The notes: generated by a model from the sequence alone, not told the origin. A DNA stretch of 52,401 nt from Thioalkalivibrio sp. (GCA_007692435.1 RECA01000083.1:1-52401), one strand, 5' to 3'. Counted from the first letter of the stretch, positions 8,621 through 18,783 are shown. Made by a program: numbers and translations.

Positions 8621-8650
8621 GATTCTGGCGGATTCTGGCGGATTCCGGCG
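8621..8650. repeat. Three tandem 10-bp repeats
   Basis: GATTCTGGCG occurs twice, then GATTCCGGCG, head to tail, just past the yicC stop codon and upstream of the hsp20 promoter. It is a short tandem array with one substitution; no function is evident. Confidence 0.7.
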
Positions 8651-8652
8651 GG

Positions 8653-9519
8653 TCACTCGATGTTCTGGATCTGCTCGCGCATCTGCTCGGTCAGGACCTT
8701 CATTTCCAGCACGACGCGGGTGGTCTCCAGGTCGTGCGACTTGGAACCGAGGGTGTTCGCCTCCCGGTTGAACTCCTGCATCAGGAAGTCCAGGCGCCGG
8801 CCCACCGGTTCATCGCGCGTGAAAGTGTCCCGCATCGCGGCGATGTGGCCGTCCAGCCGATCCAGTTCCTCGTCCACATCGAGCCGCTGGGCCAGCAGCG
8901 CAACCTCCTGCTCGAGGCGCTGGTCATCGAGGCTGAGACCCAGTTCGGCGATGCGGCTGCGCAGGCGCTCCCGCTGCCCGTCCACCACCTCGGCACGGCG
9001 CCCCCGCAATTGCCGCACGAGTTCGGCAAAGGTCTCCAGGCGCGTCTCCAGTGCCTGCCGCAGCGTTGCGCCTTCCGCCAGCCGCATCGCGCGCAACTCG
9101 CCGACGGTGGTCTTCAGACCCTCGAGAACCGGCTCGCGCAGGGCCTCGGTATCGATCAGCTCATCGCGCTGCATGATGCCGGGCCAGGTCAGCACGTCCA
9201 GCGCCGATACCCGGGCCCCGTTCACCATCATCTGGTCGATCTTGCGCAGGGTCCTGATCAGGACCGTGGCACGCGCATCGTCGAAGCGGATCTCGTCGAC
9301 CGCCGGATCGGTCTCCAGCCGCAGCACCGCCTCCACCCTGCCCCGCCCAAGCAACTGCTGCAGAAGCGTGCGCGCATCGGTCTCGAGCGCCCTGAGGCTG
9401 TCCGGCATCTGGATCCGCAGATCCAGGTGCCGATGGTTCACGCTCTTGATCTCCCACACCAGGGAATGGCCATCGGCCTCGGTGGCGTAGCGGGCAAATC
9501 CGGTCATGCTGGCTGTCAT
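8653..9519 (-). CDS. yicC: YicC family endoribonuclease
   Basis: A 288-aa protein. It has the YicC N-terminal block (SMTGFARY, WEIKSVNHRHLDLRIQMP) and the C-terminal domain with the conserved RRLDFLMQEFNREANTLGSK near the end, covering the usual family length. E. coli YicC is a metal-dependent endoribonuclease implicated in decay of the small RNA RyhB. It is divergent from rph (RNase PH), the same neighbour as in E. coli. The start at 9519 has an AGGA 9 nt upstream; the next Met at 9507 is possible. Confidence 0.95.
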   Translation of the reverse strand: MTASMTGFARYATEADGHSLVWEIKSVNHRHLDLRIQMPDSLRALETDARTLLQQLLGRGRVEAVLRLETDPAVDEIRFDDARATVLIRTLRKIDQMMVNGARVSALDVLTWPGIMQRDELIDTEALREPVLEGLKTTVGELRAMRLAEGATLRQALETRLETFAELVRQLRGRRAEVVDGQRERLRSRIAELGLSLDDQRLEQEVALLAQRLDVDEELDRLDGHIAAMRDTFTRDEPVGRRLDFLMQEFNREANTLGSKSHDLETTRVVLEMKVLTEQMREQIQNIE

Positions 9520-9625
9520 CGGGGTATCCTTGGGCTCTCGTGTGTCGCCTGCGCCCCCATTGTAGACGCGTGCGCTGGCCGGCTCCCGTATACTGCGCCG
9601 CTCATTTCAGCCTCGAGGGCATTCC

Positions 9626-10342
9626 ATGCGACCCAGCGGCCGCCAGCCGGACCAGATGCGCCCGGTGCGCTTCACGCGCCACTTCACCCGCCACGCCGAG
9701 GGTTCCGTCCTCGTGGAATTCGGCGACACCCGGGTGCTCTGCACCGCAACGGTCGAGACGCGCGTCCCGCCTTTCCTCAAGGGCAAGGGGCGCGGCTGGG
9801 TCACCGCGGAGTACGCGATGCTGCCCCGTGCCACCCACGACCGCATGGTGCGCGAATCCGCGCGCGGCAAGCAGGGGGGGCGCACCCTCGAGATCCAGCG
9901 GCTGGTCGGCAGGGCCCTGCGCGCGGTGGTCGATCTCGAGGCCATGGGCGAGCGGCAGATCATCGTCGACTGCGACGTGCTCCAGGCCGACGGCGGGACC
10001 CGGACGGCTGCCATCAGTGGCGGGTATGTCGCGCTCTGCGACGCAGTGACCCGGTGCCTGAAGACCGGCGTGCTGAAGCGGAACCCGCTGCACGGCCAGC
10101 TTGCGGCCGTCTCGGTGGGGATCTTTCAGGGCCTCCCGGTACTCGACCTCGACTACGCCGAGGACTCCCAGGCCGAGACCGACATGAACCTGGTGATGAA
10201 CGAGGCCGGCGGCGTGATCGAGATCCAGGGCACCGCCGAGGGCCACGCCTTCCGCCGCGACGAACTCGACGCGATGCTCGAACTCGGAGAAAAGGGCATC
10301 CGCGAGATCATCCTGCAGCAGCGGGAAGCGCTCGCAGACTGA
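9626..10342 (+). CDS. rph: Ribonuclease PH
   Basis: A 238-aa protein, the same length as E. coli RNase PH. The N-terminus ([16 protein letters not shown]), the phosphate-binding region ([36 protein letters not shown]) and [19 protein letters not shown] are all family-diagnostic. It trims the 3' ends of tRNA precursors by phosphorolysis. A TATACT -10 lies at 9589-9594, without a convincing -35. A palindromic repeat element separates it from rdgB. Confidence 0.97.
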   Translation: MRPSGRQPDQMRPVRFTRHFTRHAEGSVLVEFGDTRVLCTATVETRVPPFLKGKGRGWVTAEYAMLPRATHDRMVRESARGKQGGRTLEIQRLVGRALRAVVDLEAMGERQIIVDCDVLQADGGTRTAAISGGYVALCDAVTRCLKTGVLKRNPLHGQLAAVSVGIFQGLPVLDLDYAEDSQAETDMNLVMNEAGGVIEIQGTAEGHAFRRDELDAMLELGEKGIREIILQQREALAD

Positions 10343-10408
10343 ACAACCAAGGGAAGCCACCGCCAGCCCTGATGCCCGCGGGCAGGGGCACCCGACGGAT
10401 GAACCCGG

Positions 10409-10524
10409 GCCACGGAAGCACACGGAAGCACACGGACCCAACCGGAAATATACTGAGTGGCAGAAATATACTGAATGGTCAGTCACGTCTCTTTTATCCG
10501 TGTATTTCCGTGTCGGTCCGTGGC
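10409..10524. repeat. Inverted element of CACGGA modules
   Basis: The left arm 10409-10436 and right arm 10497-10524 are each 28 bp and pair through three CACGGA/TCCGTG modules. The modules match exactly, while the 3-nt spacers between them differ. The loop holds a second repeat, GAAATATACTGAGTGG then GAAATATACTGAATGG, with period 18. The AT-rich loop stands out from its GC-rich surroundings. It fills most of the 212-bp rph-rdgB gap and ends 30 bp before rdgB. Confidence 0.75.
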
Positions 10525-10554
10525 TGAATGTTCACGCCAACGTACGGAACGACC

Positions 10555-11160
10555 ATGAAACGCATCGTGCTCGCCTCCGGCAATGCCGGAAAGATCCGGG
10601 AACTCACCGACCTCCTGCGGCCGATGGGCGCCGAGGTGGTGCCGCAGTCCCTGTGGCAGGTCGAGGAATGCGAGGAGACCGGCCTGACCTTCGTGGAGAA
10701 CGCGATCCTGAAGGCGCGCAACGCGGCCCGGCACACCGGAATGCCGGCGCTCGCCGATGACTCGGGCATCGAGGTCGATTTTCTCCGCGGGCAACCGGGC
10801 ATCTACTCCGCCCGCTATTCCGGGCCCGAGGGCGACGACCGCAAGAACAACGAGAAGCTGCTCGCGGCCATGCAGGGCGTGCCACCGGAGGCGCGCGGCG
10901 CCCGCTTTCGCTGCGTGATGGTCTTCCTGGAGCACGCAGACGACCCGTCGCCGGTCATCACCGAGGGCAGCTGGGAGGGCCGGGTCGCCGAGGCCGTGAC
11001 CGGCACCCGCGGCTTCGGCTACGACCCGGTGTTCTACCTGCCCGGGCACGGCTGCACCTCCGCCGAGCTCCCCGAGGCCGAGAAGAACCGGCTCAGCCAC
11101 CGGGGTCAGGCCGTGCGGGCGATGGTGGAGCGACTGGCCCGGCGGCTGGAGCCGGTCTGA
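10555..11160 (+). CDS. rdgB: XTP/dITP diphosphatase RdgB
   Basis: A 201-aa protein; the ATG at 10555 gives MKRIVLASGNAGKIREL, the standard N-terminus. The nucleotide-binding loop ASGNAGK, the catalytic ADDSGIEVD segment, and the C-terminal GFGYDPVFYLP and SHRGQA blocks are all present. It hydrolyses non-canonical purine triphosphates (ITP, dITP, XTP) to monophosphates, keeping them out of DNA and RNA. hemW begins 4 bp after its stop, so they are co-transcribed as in many gammaproteobacteria. Confidence 0.97.
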   Translation: MKRIVLASGNAGKIRELTDLLRPMGAEVVPQSLWQVEECEETGLTFVENAILKARNAARHTGMPALADDSGIEVDFLRGQPGIYSARYSGPEGDDRKNNEKLLAAMQGVPPEARGARFRCVMVFLEHADDPSPVITEGSWEGRVAEAVTGTRGFGYDPVFYLPGHGCTSAELPEAEKNRLSHRGQAVRAMVERLARRLEPV

Positions 11161-11164
11161 CGCA

Positions 11165-12361
11165 GTGACGGTGACGGCCATGCGCGCTTCGCAGAGCGGA
11201 CCGGGGGCGGACCGGGTCCCGCCGCTGGCGCTGTACATCCACCTGCCCTGGTGCCTGCGGAAGTGCCCCTACTGCGACTTCAACTCCCACGAGCAGCGCG
11301 GCGAACTGCCGGAACGCAGCTACGTGGCGGCGCTGCTGCAGGATCTGGAGGCCCAGCTGCCCCGGGTCTGGGGCCGCCGGCTGGAGAGCGTATTCATCGG
11401 CGGCGGCACCCCCAGCCTGTTCTCGGCCGAGTCCGTCGACGAGCTGCTGTCGGGGCTGCGCGCGCTGCTGCCCTGGCGGCCGGATCTCGAGGTCACGCTG
11501 GAGGCCAATCCCGGGACCGCGGAGCGGGGCCACTTCCGCGGCTACCGCGAGGCGGGCATCAATCGCCTGTCGCTGGGCATACAGAGCTTCGATCCGGTGC
11601 TGCTCGAGCGGCTCGGCCGGATCCACGACGGTGCCGATGCCCGGGCCGCGATCGAGCAGGCGCAGCGTGCGGGATTCGAACGCATGAACCTGGACCTGAT
11701 GTTCGGCCTGCCGGGGCAGACGGTGCAGCAGGGCCTGGATGACCTGCGCACCGCCCTCGACTTCGCGCCCGGGCACATCTCCTGGTACCAGCTGACGCTG
11801 GAGCCGAACACGCTCTTCGCGGCGCGTCCCCCGAGGCTGCCCCCGGAGGACAGCATCGACGACCTCTTCGAACGCGGGCAGGCCCTGCTGCAGCGCTCGG
11901 GCTATACTCGTTATGAGGTCTCGGCCTACGCGTTGGCGGGGAATGAATGCCGGCACAACCGAAACTACTGGGAGTTCGGGGACTACCTCGGCATCGGGGC
12001 GGGAGCCCATGGCAAGCTCACCGATCCCGCCACCGGCAGCGTGACGCGATGGCTCAAGCCACGGCAGCCGCAGGCCTATCTGCGCGAGCCGCGGGCCGTA
12101 TCCGGCACTCCCGTCACGCCACGCTCGCTCCCCTTCGAGTTCATGCTGAACGCGTTGCGCCTGACCGCGGGCGTGCCCGCATCGCTGTTTGCGGAGCGCA
12201 CCGGGCTCGCGCTGGATACCATCGAGCCGCTGCTGCGCCAGGCCCGGGAACGCGGCCTGCTCGACCCCGATCCGGAGGTGCTGCGGCCCACGGAACAGGG
12301 CCTGCGTTTTCTCAACGACCTGCTGGAAATGTTTCTGGAAGACAATGACCCAGCCAATTGA
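11165..12361 (+). CDS. hemW: HemW-type radical SAM heme chaperone
   Basis: A 398-aa protein with a GTG start 4 bp after rdgB (an alternative ATG is at 11180). It has the radical-SAM C-x3-C-x2-C motif in PWCLRKCPYCDFNSHE, the SAM-binding GGGTPSLF strand, and HemW features such as NRLSLGIQSF, MNLDLMFGLPGQT and GIGAGAHGKL. HemW resembles coproporphyrinogen oxidase HemN but acts as a heme chaperone/insertase rather than an oxidase. Its end overlaps the next gene by 17 nt. Confidence 0.95.
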   Translation: MTVTAMRASQSGPGADRVPPLALYIHLPWCLRKCPYCDFNSHEQRGELPERSYVAALLQDLEAQLPRVWGRRLESVFIGGGTPSLFSAESVDELLSGLRALLPWRPDLEVTLEANPGTAERGHFRGYREAGINRLSLGIQSFDPVLLERLGRIHDGADARAAIEQAQRAGFERMNLDLMFGLPGQTVQQGLDDLRTALDFAPGHISWYQLTLEPNTLFAARPPRLPPEDSIDDLFERGQALLQRSGYTRYEVSAYALAGNECRHNRNYWEFGDYLGIGAGAHGKLTDPATGSVTRWLKPRQPQAYLREPRAVSGTPVTPRSLPFEFMLNALRLTAGVPASLFAERTGLALDTIEPLLRQARERGLLDPDPEVLRPTEQGLRFLNDLLEMFLEDNDPAN

Positions 12362-12542
12362 ATTCGTGAGCTACCCATGCCCCTGGTGCGGGGCCCCAGG
12401 CGAGACCAGTGTCGACATGGTCAGCGGGGAACGGGAATGGGTCGAGGACTGCGGCGTCTGCTGTGCGCCGATCGTCTTCCGCCGCGTCGACGCCGGGGAA
12501 GGCGAGGAGCCGGAGATCGCGGTATGGCGGGAGGGCGAATGA
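12345..12542 (+). CDS. CPXCG-motif cysteine-rich zinc-ribbon protein
   Basis: A 65-aa protein. Two Cys pairs, CPWCG near residue 12 and CGVCC near residue 37, would form a small zinc ribbon. It has the family layout of a short acidic protein with EFVSYPCPWCG at the start and EDCGVCCAPI in the middle. Function is unknown in the family. It starts inside the end of hemW and overlaps the rof start by 4 nt (ATGA), so three products come from one coupled message. Confidence 0.85.
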   Translation: MTQPIEFVSYPCPWCGAPGETSVDMVSGEREWVEDCGVCCAPIVFRRVDAGEGEEPEIAVWREGE

Positions 12543-12790
12543 GCCCGGTTCCGACCTACTCGCCGATGGACTGCGCGCAGTATTCCCGGCTGGAGCTCGC
12601 GATCCTGCAAGGGCGTGCATTGCACCTGCGCTGGATCGGGCGGGGCATCACCCACATCGAGGTGGTCCGTCCGGTCGATCTCAGGACCCGGCGGCAGGCC
12701 GAGTACCTGATCCTTGTCGATGCCCTGGGCCGGCGGCGCATCCTGCGCCTCGACCGGATCAACCGGTTCGAGGTGCTGGAAGGCGCCTGA
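12539..12790 (+). CDS. rof: Rho-binding antiterminator Rof (YaeO)
   Basis: An 83-aa protein that lines up with E. coli Rof/YaeO along its length: the TYSPMDCAQYSRLELA block (E. coli has TYQPINCDDYDNLELA), a strand rich in hydrophobics, then AEYLILVDALGR and LRLDRINRFEV. Rof binds the Rho hexamer and blocks RNA loading, reducing Rho-dependent termination. The gene overlaps the CPXCG gene by 4 nt and its stop lies 8 bp from the stop of rho on the opposite strand. That neighbourhood strengthens the call, since the protein's target is encoded next door. Confidence 0.9.
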   Translation: MSPVPTYSPMDCAQYSRLELAILQGRALHLRWIGRGITHIEVVRPVDLRTRRQAEYLILVDALGRRRILRLDRINRFEVLEGA

Positions 12791-12798
12791 GGTCCGCG

Positions 12799-14058
<1,260 letters not shown>

Positions 14059-14166
14059 CGGGTGCTGTTCAAACGTGATTGGAGGCGGGATCGCCACGCG
14101 ACCGGAACGGTGACCGGGGCATCTGGGGAGGAGGTGGGAAGCGCCTGAGAGCGGGCGCTTCCGGGG

Positions 14167-14195
14167 ACTATAGGCGACGCCGTGACTTCAGGCAA
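14167..14195 (-). promoter_or_regulatory. Sigma-70 promoter of rho
   Basis: TTGCCT (14195-14190) and TATAGT (14172-14167) on the minus strand are separated by 17 bp. Start would fall near 14160, leaving about 100 nt of leader before rho. The site lies in the 221-bp trxA-rho gap, so rho can be expressed apart from trxA. Confidence 0.65.
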
Positions 14196-14279
14196 GTGTA
14201 GAAGCCGCGGCGGGTTAGACCGCGGGGGTCACCGCCTGACGGCGGGACGCGCCCGGGGCACGGTCAGGGATGCTCGCGG

Positions 14280-14606
14280 TCAGAGATGCTGGTCGAGGAA
14301 GGCGGTGAGCTGGGACTTGCTCAGGGCACCGACCTTGGTGGCCTCGACGTCCCCGTCCTTGAACAGCATCAGGGTCGGGATTCCCCGGATGCCGTACTTC
14401 GGCGGCGTTGCCGGGTTCTCGTCGATGTTCAGTTTGGCAACCCTCAGTTTGCCGTCGTATTCTTCAGCGATCTCGTCGAGAATCGGGGCGATCATCTTGC
14501 AGGGACCGCACCATTCTGCCCAGTAGTCCACCAGCACCGGCCGGTCGGACTTCAGGACATCGTCCTCGAAACTGGCATCCGAGGTATAATGAATATTTTC
14601 GCTCAC
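14280..14606 (-). CDS. trxA: Thioredoxin 1
   Basis: A 108-aa protein with a GTG start and a GAGGA ribosome site 6 nt upstream. The active site is WCGPCK (Cys33, Cys36), followed by the conserved cis-Pro segment [11 protein letters not shown]. It is the general cytoplasmic dithiol reductant, serving ribonucleotide reductase, PAPS reductase and others. It lies between rho and the divergent rhlB, the same three-gene arrangement as in E. coli. Confidence 0.98.
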   Translation of the reverse strand: MSENIHYTSDASFEDDVLKSDRPVLVDYWAEWCGPCKMIAPILDEIAEEYDGKLRVAKLNIDENPATPPKYGIRGIPTLMLFKDGDVEATKVGALSKSQLTAFLDQHL

Positions 14607-14663
14607 ACCGGTTCCTCGTCGATTGGCTGCGGGGCGCGGGAAGCGTGCCCTCCGTCACCTGCT

Positions 14664-14693
14664 ACTATCGGTCAATTTCGCGGGTGAATTCAA
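14664..14693 (-). promoter_or_regulatory. Candidate sigma-70 promoter of trxA
   Basis: TTGAAT (14693-14688) and GATAGT (14669-14664) on the minus strand are separated by 18 bp. They lie 58 bp above the GTG start of trxA, in the 119-bp spacer shared with rhlB. Confidence 0.5.
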
Positions 14694-14725
14694 GTTGACC
14701 GGGCGTTTCCGCCCATGGGAGTCCC

Positions 14726-16036
14726 ATGACCGAGGCCGACAACTCCGGCATACGCTTCGAAGATTTCGACCTTCCCGAGCCGGTGCTGCAGGGTATCCGT
14801 GACGCGGGATTCGAGTTCTGCACCCCGATCCAGGCCCTGACGCTGCCGATCGCGCTCACCGGGCGCGATGTCGCCGGACAGGCGCAGACCGGCACCGGCA
14901 AGACCGCGGCCTTCCTGCTGGCGGCCTTCAACCGTCTGCTGCGCAACCCGCCGGCCGAAGACCGGCGCCCGACCGACGTGCGGATGATGGTCCTGGCACC
15001 GACCCGCGAACTGGCGATCCAGATCCACAAGGATGCACTGCTGCTCGGCCGTCACACCGGCCTGAAGTTCGCGCTGGCCTACGGCGGCACCGGCTACGAA
15101 CAGCAGCGCGAGCAGCTCCAGGCGGGGGCCGACGTGCTGATCGGCACCCCGGGCCGCATCATCGATTATCACAAGCAGCACGTGTTCGGCCTGAAGCGGG
15201 TCGAGGTGGTGGTCCTCGACGAGGCCGACCGCATGTTCGACCTCGGCTTCATCAAGGACATCCGCTTCCTGCTGCGCCGTTGTGCCCCGCCGGCGCAGCG
15301 CCAGTCGATGCTGTTCTCGGCCACCCTGTCCTGGCGGGTGATGGAGCTGGCCTACGAGCACATGGACAACCCGGAAAAGGTCCAGGCAGAGGCCGAGACG
15401 GTCACCGCGGACAACATCCGCCAGGTCATCTACTACCCGGCGAACGACCAGAAGATCCCGCTGCTGATCGGACTCGCGCGCAAGATCCAGCCGGAGCGCG
15501 CGATCGTGTTCGTGAACACCAAGCACTGGGCCGAGCGCGTCTGCGACTGGCTGAATGCGAATGGCATGAAGGCCGCCCTGCTCTCGGGCGATGTGCCGCA
15601 GCAAAAGCGCACGCGGCTGCTGGCCCAGTTTGCCGACGGCCAGTACACCTACCTGGTGGCGACCGACGTGGCGGCGCGTGGCCTGCACATCCCCGACGTG
15701 ACCCATATCTTCAACTTCGATCTGCCGCAGTCGGGCGAGGACTACGTGCACCGTATCGGCCGTACGGGCCGCGTCGGGGCCGAGGGCGACGCGATCAGCT
15801 TCGGCTGCGAGGATTCCGCCTTCTACCTGCCCGACATCGAGACCTACCTCGGGCAGCGCATTCCGACCGACATGCTCTACCCCGAGGACCTGCCCGGGGA
15901 CCTGAAGCGCCCGCCCCCGCGCGCGCGGCGCAAGCCCGGCGATCGCCCCCGAGGGCCGGGGGGCGGAGAACGTCCGTCCGGCGGCGGACGCGGGCGGCGA
16001 CGTCCCCCGCGCAAGCCAGCCCCCAGAGGCACCTGA
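14726..16036 (+). CDS. rhlB: DEAD-box ATP-dependent RNA helicase RhlB
   Basis: A 436-aa protein. Helicase motifs in order: Q motif near GFEFCTPIQ, motif I AQTGTGKT (53-60), Ia PTRELAIQ, GG, TPGR, motif II DEAD (165-168), motif III SAT (198-200), then the C-terminal RecA domain with VATDVAARGLHIPDV and HRIGRTGRVG. A basic Arg/Pro/Gly-rich tail of about 45 residues follows, as in RhlB proteins, where it contacts RNA and RNase E. RhlB unwinds RNA for the degradosome. It is divergent from trxA-rho as in E. coli, which supports RhlB over RhlE or SrmB. Confidence 0.93.
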   Translation: MTEADNSGIRFEDFDLPEPVLQGIRDAGFEFCTPIQALTLPIALTGRDVAGQAQTGTGKTAAFLLAAFNRLLRNPPAEDRRPTDVRMMVLAPTRELAIQIHKDALLLGRHTGLKFALAYGGTGYEQQREQLQAGADVLIGTPGRIIDYHKQHVFGLKRVEVVVLDEADRMFDLGFIKDIRFLLRRCAPPAQRQSMLFSATLSWRVMELAYEHMDNPEKVQAEAETVTADNIRQVIYYPANDQKIPLLIGLARKIQPERAIVFVNTKHWAERVCDWLNANGMKAALLSGDVPQQKRTRLLAQFADGQYTYLVATDVAARGLHIPDVTHIFNFDLPQSGEDYVHRIGRTGRVGAEGDAISFGCEDSAFYLPDIETYLGQRIPTDMLYPEDLPGDLKRPPPRARRKPGDRPRGPGGGERPSGGGRGRRRPPRKPAPRGT

Positions 16037-16071
16037 GGCCCCGGCAGCGGGGGGCACGCTCCGGCACGCCA

Positions 16072-17304
16072 TTACATCGCCTGGCCCCAGATCGCGTAGA
16101 CGGGGTCCGAGGTCGCGAGGCGGTCGGCATACGGATCTTCCGGAGGCCGCGGCAGGCCGCGCAGGGACCCGGTATTCAGGGCCCCGAAGCCTCCGGCCTC
16201 GAGAAAGAACTCCAGCACCAGCCCCACGCGCTCGAACTCGTGCAATTCCGCCCACAGCGCGATCGCCTTCGGCGGAAACCAGCGGTTCGAGAACGTGATC
16301 ACGAAACGGCCACCGGGTCGCAGGACGCGCCGTACCTCGCGGAAGACCTCGACCGGCCGGACCAGATATTCGACCGAGACGGTACAGATCACCGCGTCGA
16401 AGTGGCCGTCGGACCACGGCAGGCGCGGCTCCACGTTCAGGTCGTGCACCACGCGTTCCCGCAGGTTCGGGTTGGCGTCCAGCTCCTCCGCGTTCATCCC
16501 CAGGCCCGCCACCCGCAACGCGGACGCACCCGGCCCGAGATGAGAGGTCCAGCTGCTCATCAGGTCCAGCACGTCGCCCGTCTCGGGCAGCAGCGCGCTG
16601 TAGAGGCGGGCGATCCGGGCACGCGCGGTATCGTCGATGTGCTGCACCAGCCTCGGCGTCGCGTAAAAGTCGGCATCCGGCCCCGCATCGGCACGGGCGA
16701 AGGGGTCCCCGGCCTGGAAATCCGTCGGCTGGCCGCGCCAGCGCGCCTGCATGCCGGGGCCGTTTGTCACGGCCGCCCGGCCCACGTTCGCCGGCGCCTC
16801 GACGGGCGGCGCGAGATCCAGCAACCGCAGCTCCAGAGCCACCGGGAGACCGGCCAGGGGATGGTTGAAGTCCACCGTGATCTCGCCATCGTCGGCAATC
16901 GCGGTCACCCGGAACGCGGTGGGCGCCTCCGGCGGCAGGCCCGGGGCGCCCTTGAGGAAGAGGCCCGGGTAGAAGCGGCCGACGCGCGGTTCCACCTGAC
17001 TCCGCCCCTGCGTGCGCCGGAAGAAGCCGCCGGGAACCGTCACCATCCGGGCGTTCTGCCAGTCCGGGAGGAGCTCACCGGGTTCGAACGCCCGGGTCAG
17101 CGCCCCCGCACCGTCGCGATCGAACAGGCCGCGCAGGGCCGGCGGGAGCGCCTCGGGGGCCGGGCAGGACACGACCCGGCTGTCCAGGTGGGCGGCCTCC
17201 AGGCTGTGCCAGCGCAGGCCGATCCCGAGCCCGCGTGCGGAACTGTCACCGTGGGACCGGGGACTGTCCCCGGCCAGATCGTCGAACGGGTCGAACGGCT
17301 GCAT
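16072..17304 (-). CDS. Methyltransferase with internal SlyD/FKBP-like segment
   Basis: A 410-aa protein; the ATG at 17304 has an AGGAGGGGT ribosome site. The C-terminal half (about 235-345) is a class I SAM methyltransferase of the type-11 kind: a modified motif I DVLDLMSSWTSHLG, then LPWSDGHFDAVICTVSVEYL, and VLRPGGRFVITFSNRW. Before it, residues about 105-165 strongly resemble the SlyD-type FKBP prolyl isomerase insert and last strand, ending in VDFNHPLAG (144-152), a near-signature of SlyD (VDxNHPLAG). The first FKBP strands are not clear, so the isomerase part may be truncated or used only for binding. The substrate is unknown. It converges with rhlB, and its 5' end faces sat across 285 bp. 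Confidence 0.75.
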   Translation of the reverse strand: MQPFDPFDDLAGDSPRSHGDSSARGLGIGLRWHSLEAAHLDSRVVSCPAPEALPPALRGLFDRDGAGALTRAFEPGELLPDWQNARMVTVPGGFFRRTQGRSQVEPRVGRFYPGLFLKGAPGLPPEAPTAFRVTAIADDGEITVDFNHPLAGLPVALELRLLDLAPPVEAPANVGRAAVTNGPGMQARWRGQPTDFQAGDPFARADAGPDADFYATPRLVQHIDDTARARIARLYSALLPETGDVLDLMSSWTSHLGPGASALRVAGLGMNAEELDANPNLRERVVHDLNVEPRLPWSDGHFDAVICTVSVEYLVRPVEVFREVRRVLRPGGRFVITFSNRWFPPKAIALWAELHEFERVGLVLEFFLEAGGFGALNTGSLRGLPRPPEDPYADRLATSDPVYAIWGQAM

Positions 17305-17589
17305 ACCCCTCCTCTCTTCTGAAGAGCGCACCCGCCTGACCCCAGGCGGGGCTTCGATGATCACGGGATTGTTGCATGCACGGCTGGCGAACACACCCGC
17401 CGCGGTCGCAGTTCATCAGTGCTTGCCGGTTGAAATCCCCGGCCCGTTTTGGCGCATCTTGTGCTACGTTACCGCCGCCTGTGCCTTTGAAACCCGCCCG
17501 GTCGAGGACGACCCGGCCACGACAAACGCGGCGGCGATGCCGCCGACACAGCCAATATCAACATCAATATCCGGCAGGAGATAGAGTCC

Positions 17590-18783
17590 ATGATCAAACC
17601 ACACGGTGCGGATACCCTTAAGCCCCTCTTTGTCTACGATACCGAAAAACACCACGCCCTGATGCAGGAGGCCGAGACCCTCCCCTCCGTGCTGATCAGC
17701 TCTGCAGCTGCCGGCAACGCCGTGATGATGGGTGGCGGCTACTTCACGCCCCTCACCGGTTTCATGAACGTCGCCGACGCAATGGGCTGCGCAAAGGAGA
17801 TGCGCACCAGCAAGGGACTCTTCTTCCCGGTCCCGGTGGTCAACCTGCTGGAAAGCGCCGACGCGATCAAGGGCGCCAGCCGGATCGCCCTGCGCGACCC
17901 CAACATGGAGGGCAATCCGGTCCTCGCCATCCAGGACGTGGAGGCGATCGAGGAATTCACCCCCGAACAAATGGAGTTCATGACCCAGCAGGTCTATCGC
18001 ACCACCGACCCCGAGCATCCCGGTGTGGCGGCCTTCAACAGCGTCGGCCGCGTCTGCGTCTCGGGACCGATTCAGGTCCTGCACTTCTCCTACTTTCAGG
18101 ATGACTTCCCCGATACCTTCCGGACCGCCGTCGAGATCCGCAACGAGATCACCGAGCGCGGGTGGAACAAGGTGGTCGCCTTCCAGACCCGCAATCCGAT
18201 GCACCGCGCCCACGAGGAGCTGTGCCGCATGGCGCTGGATCAGCTCGAGGCGGACGGCGTGGTGATCCACATGCTGCTCGGCAAACTCAAGCCCGGCGAC
18301 ATCCCGGCGCCGGTTCGTGACGCCGCGATTCGCAAGATGGCCGAGATCTACTTCCCTCCGAACACCGTGATGATCACCGGCTATGGCTTCGACATGCTGT
18401 ATGCCGGCCCCCGCGAGGCCGTCCTCCACGCGCTGTTCCGCCAGAACATGGGGGCGACCCACTTCATCATCGGCCGCGATCACGCCGGGGTTGGCGACTA
18501 CTACGGGGCCTTTGACGCCCAGACCATCTTCGACACCGAAGTGCCCCCGGACGCGCTGGAGATCGAGATCTTCCGGGCGGACCACACGGCCTACTCGAAG
18601 AAACTGAACCGTGTCGTGATGATGCGGGATGTACCCGACCACACGAAGGAGGACTTCGTGCTGCTCTCCGGCACGAAGGTACGGGAGATGCTGGGCCGCG
18701 GCGAACCGCCCCCGCCCGAGTTTTCCCGCATCGAGGTTGCCGAGATCCTGATGGACTACTACCGGAGCATCAACCCGAAATAA
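17590..18783 (+). CDS. sat: Dissimilatory-type sulfate adenylyltransferase (ATP sulfurylase)
   Basis: A 397-aa single-domain homomeric ATP sulfurylase, with no fused APS kinase and unlike assimilatory CysD/CysN. The nucleotide-binding motif QTRNPMHRAHE (199-209) and the downstream GRDHAGVGDYYG, plus VMMRDVPDH near the C-terminus, are intact. In sulfur oxidisers this form runs in reverse, APS + PPi to ATP + sulfate, the last step of the APS pathway of sulfite oxidation. AGGAG lies 9 nt before the ATG. No aprAB or aprM gene is adjacent here, so APS reductase must be encoded elsewhere. It is followed by a convergent CBS-domain gene and, 1.6 kb on, soeABC. Confidence 0.95.
   Translation: MIKPHGADTLKPLFVYDTEKHHALMQEAETLPSVLISSAAAGNAVMMGGGYFTPLTGFMNVADAMGCAKEMRTSKGLFFPVPVVNLLESADAIKGASRIALRDPNMEGNPVLAIQDVEAIEEFTPEQMEFMTQQVYRTTDPEHPGVAAFNSVGRVCVSGPIQVLHFSYFQDDFPDTFRTAVEIRNEITERGWNKVVAFQTRNPMHRAHEELCRMALDQLEADGVVIHMLLGKLKPGDIPAPVRDAAIRKMAEIYFPPNTVMITGYGFDMLYAGPREAVLHALFRQNMGATHFIIGRDHAGVGDYYGAFDAQTIFDTEVPPDALEIEIFRADHTAYSKKLNRVVMMRDVPDHTKEDFVLLSGTKVREMLGRGEPPPPEFSRIEVAEILMDYYRSINPK

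Noticed and set aside
10409-10524. CRISPR-like or IS terminal repeats
   Set aside because: Repeat modules are only 6 bp with 3-nt spacers; no transposase frame lies inside the 116-bp unit.
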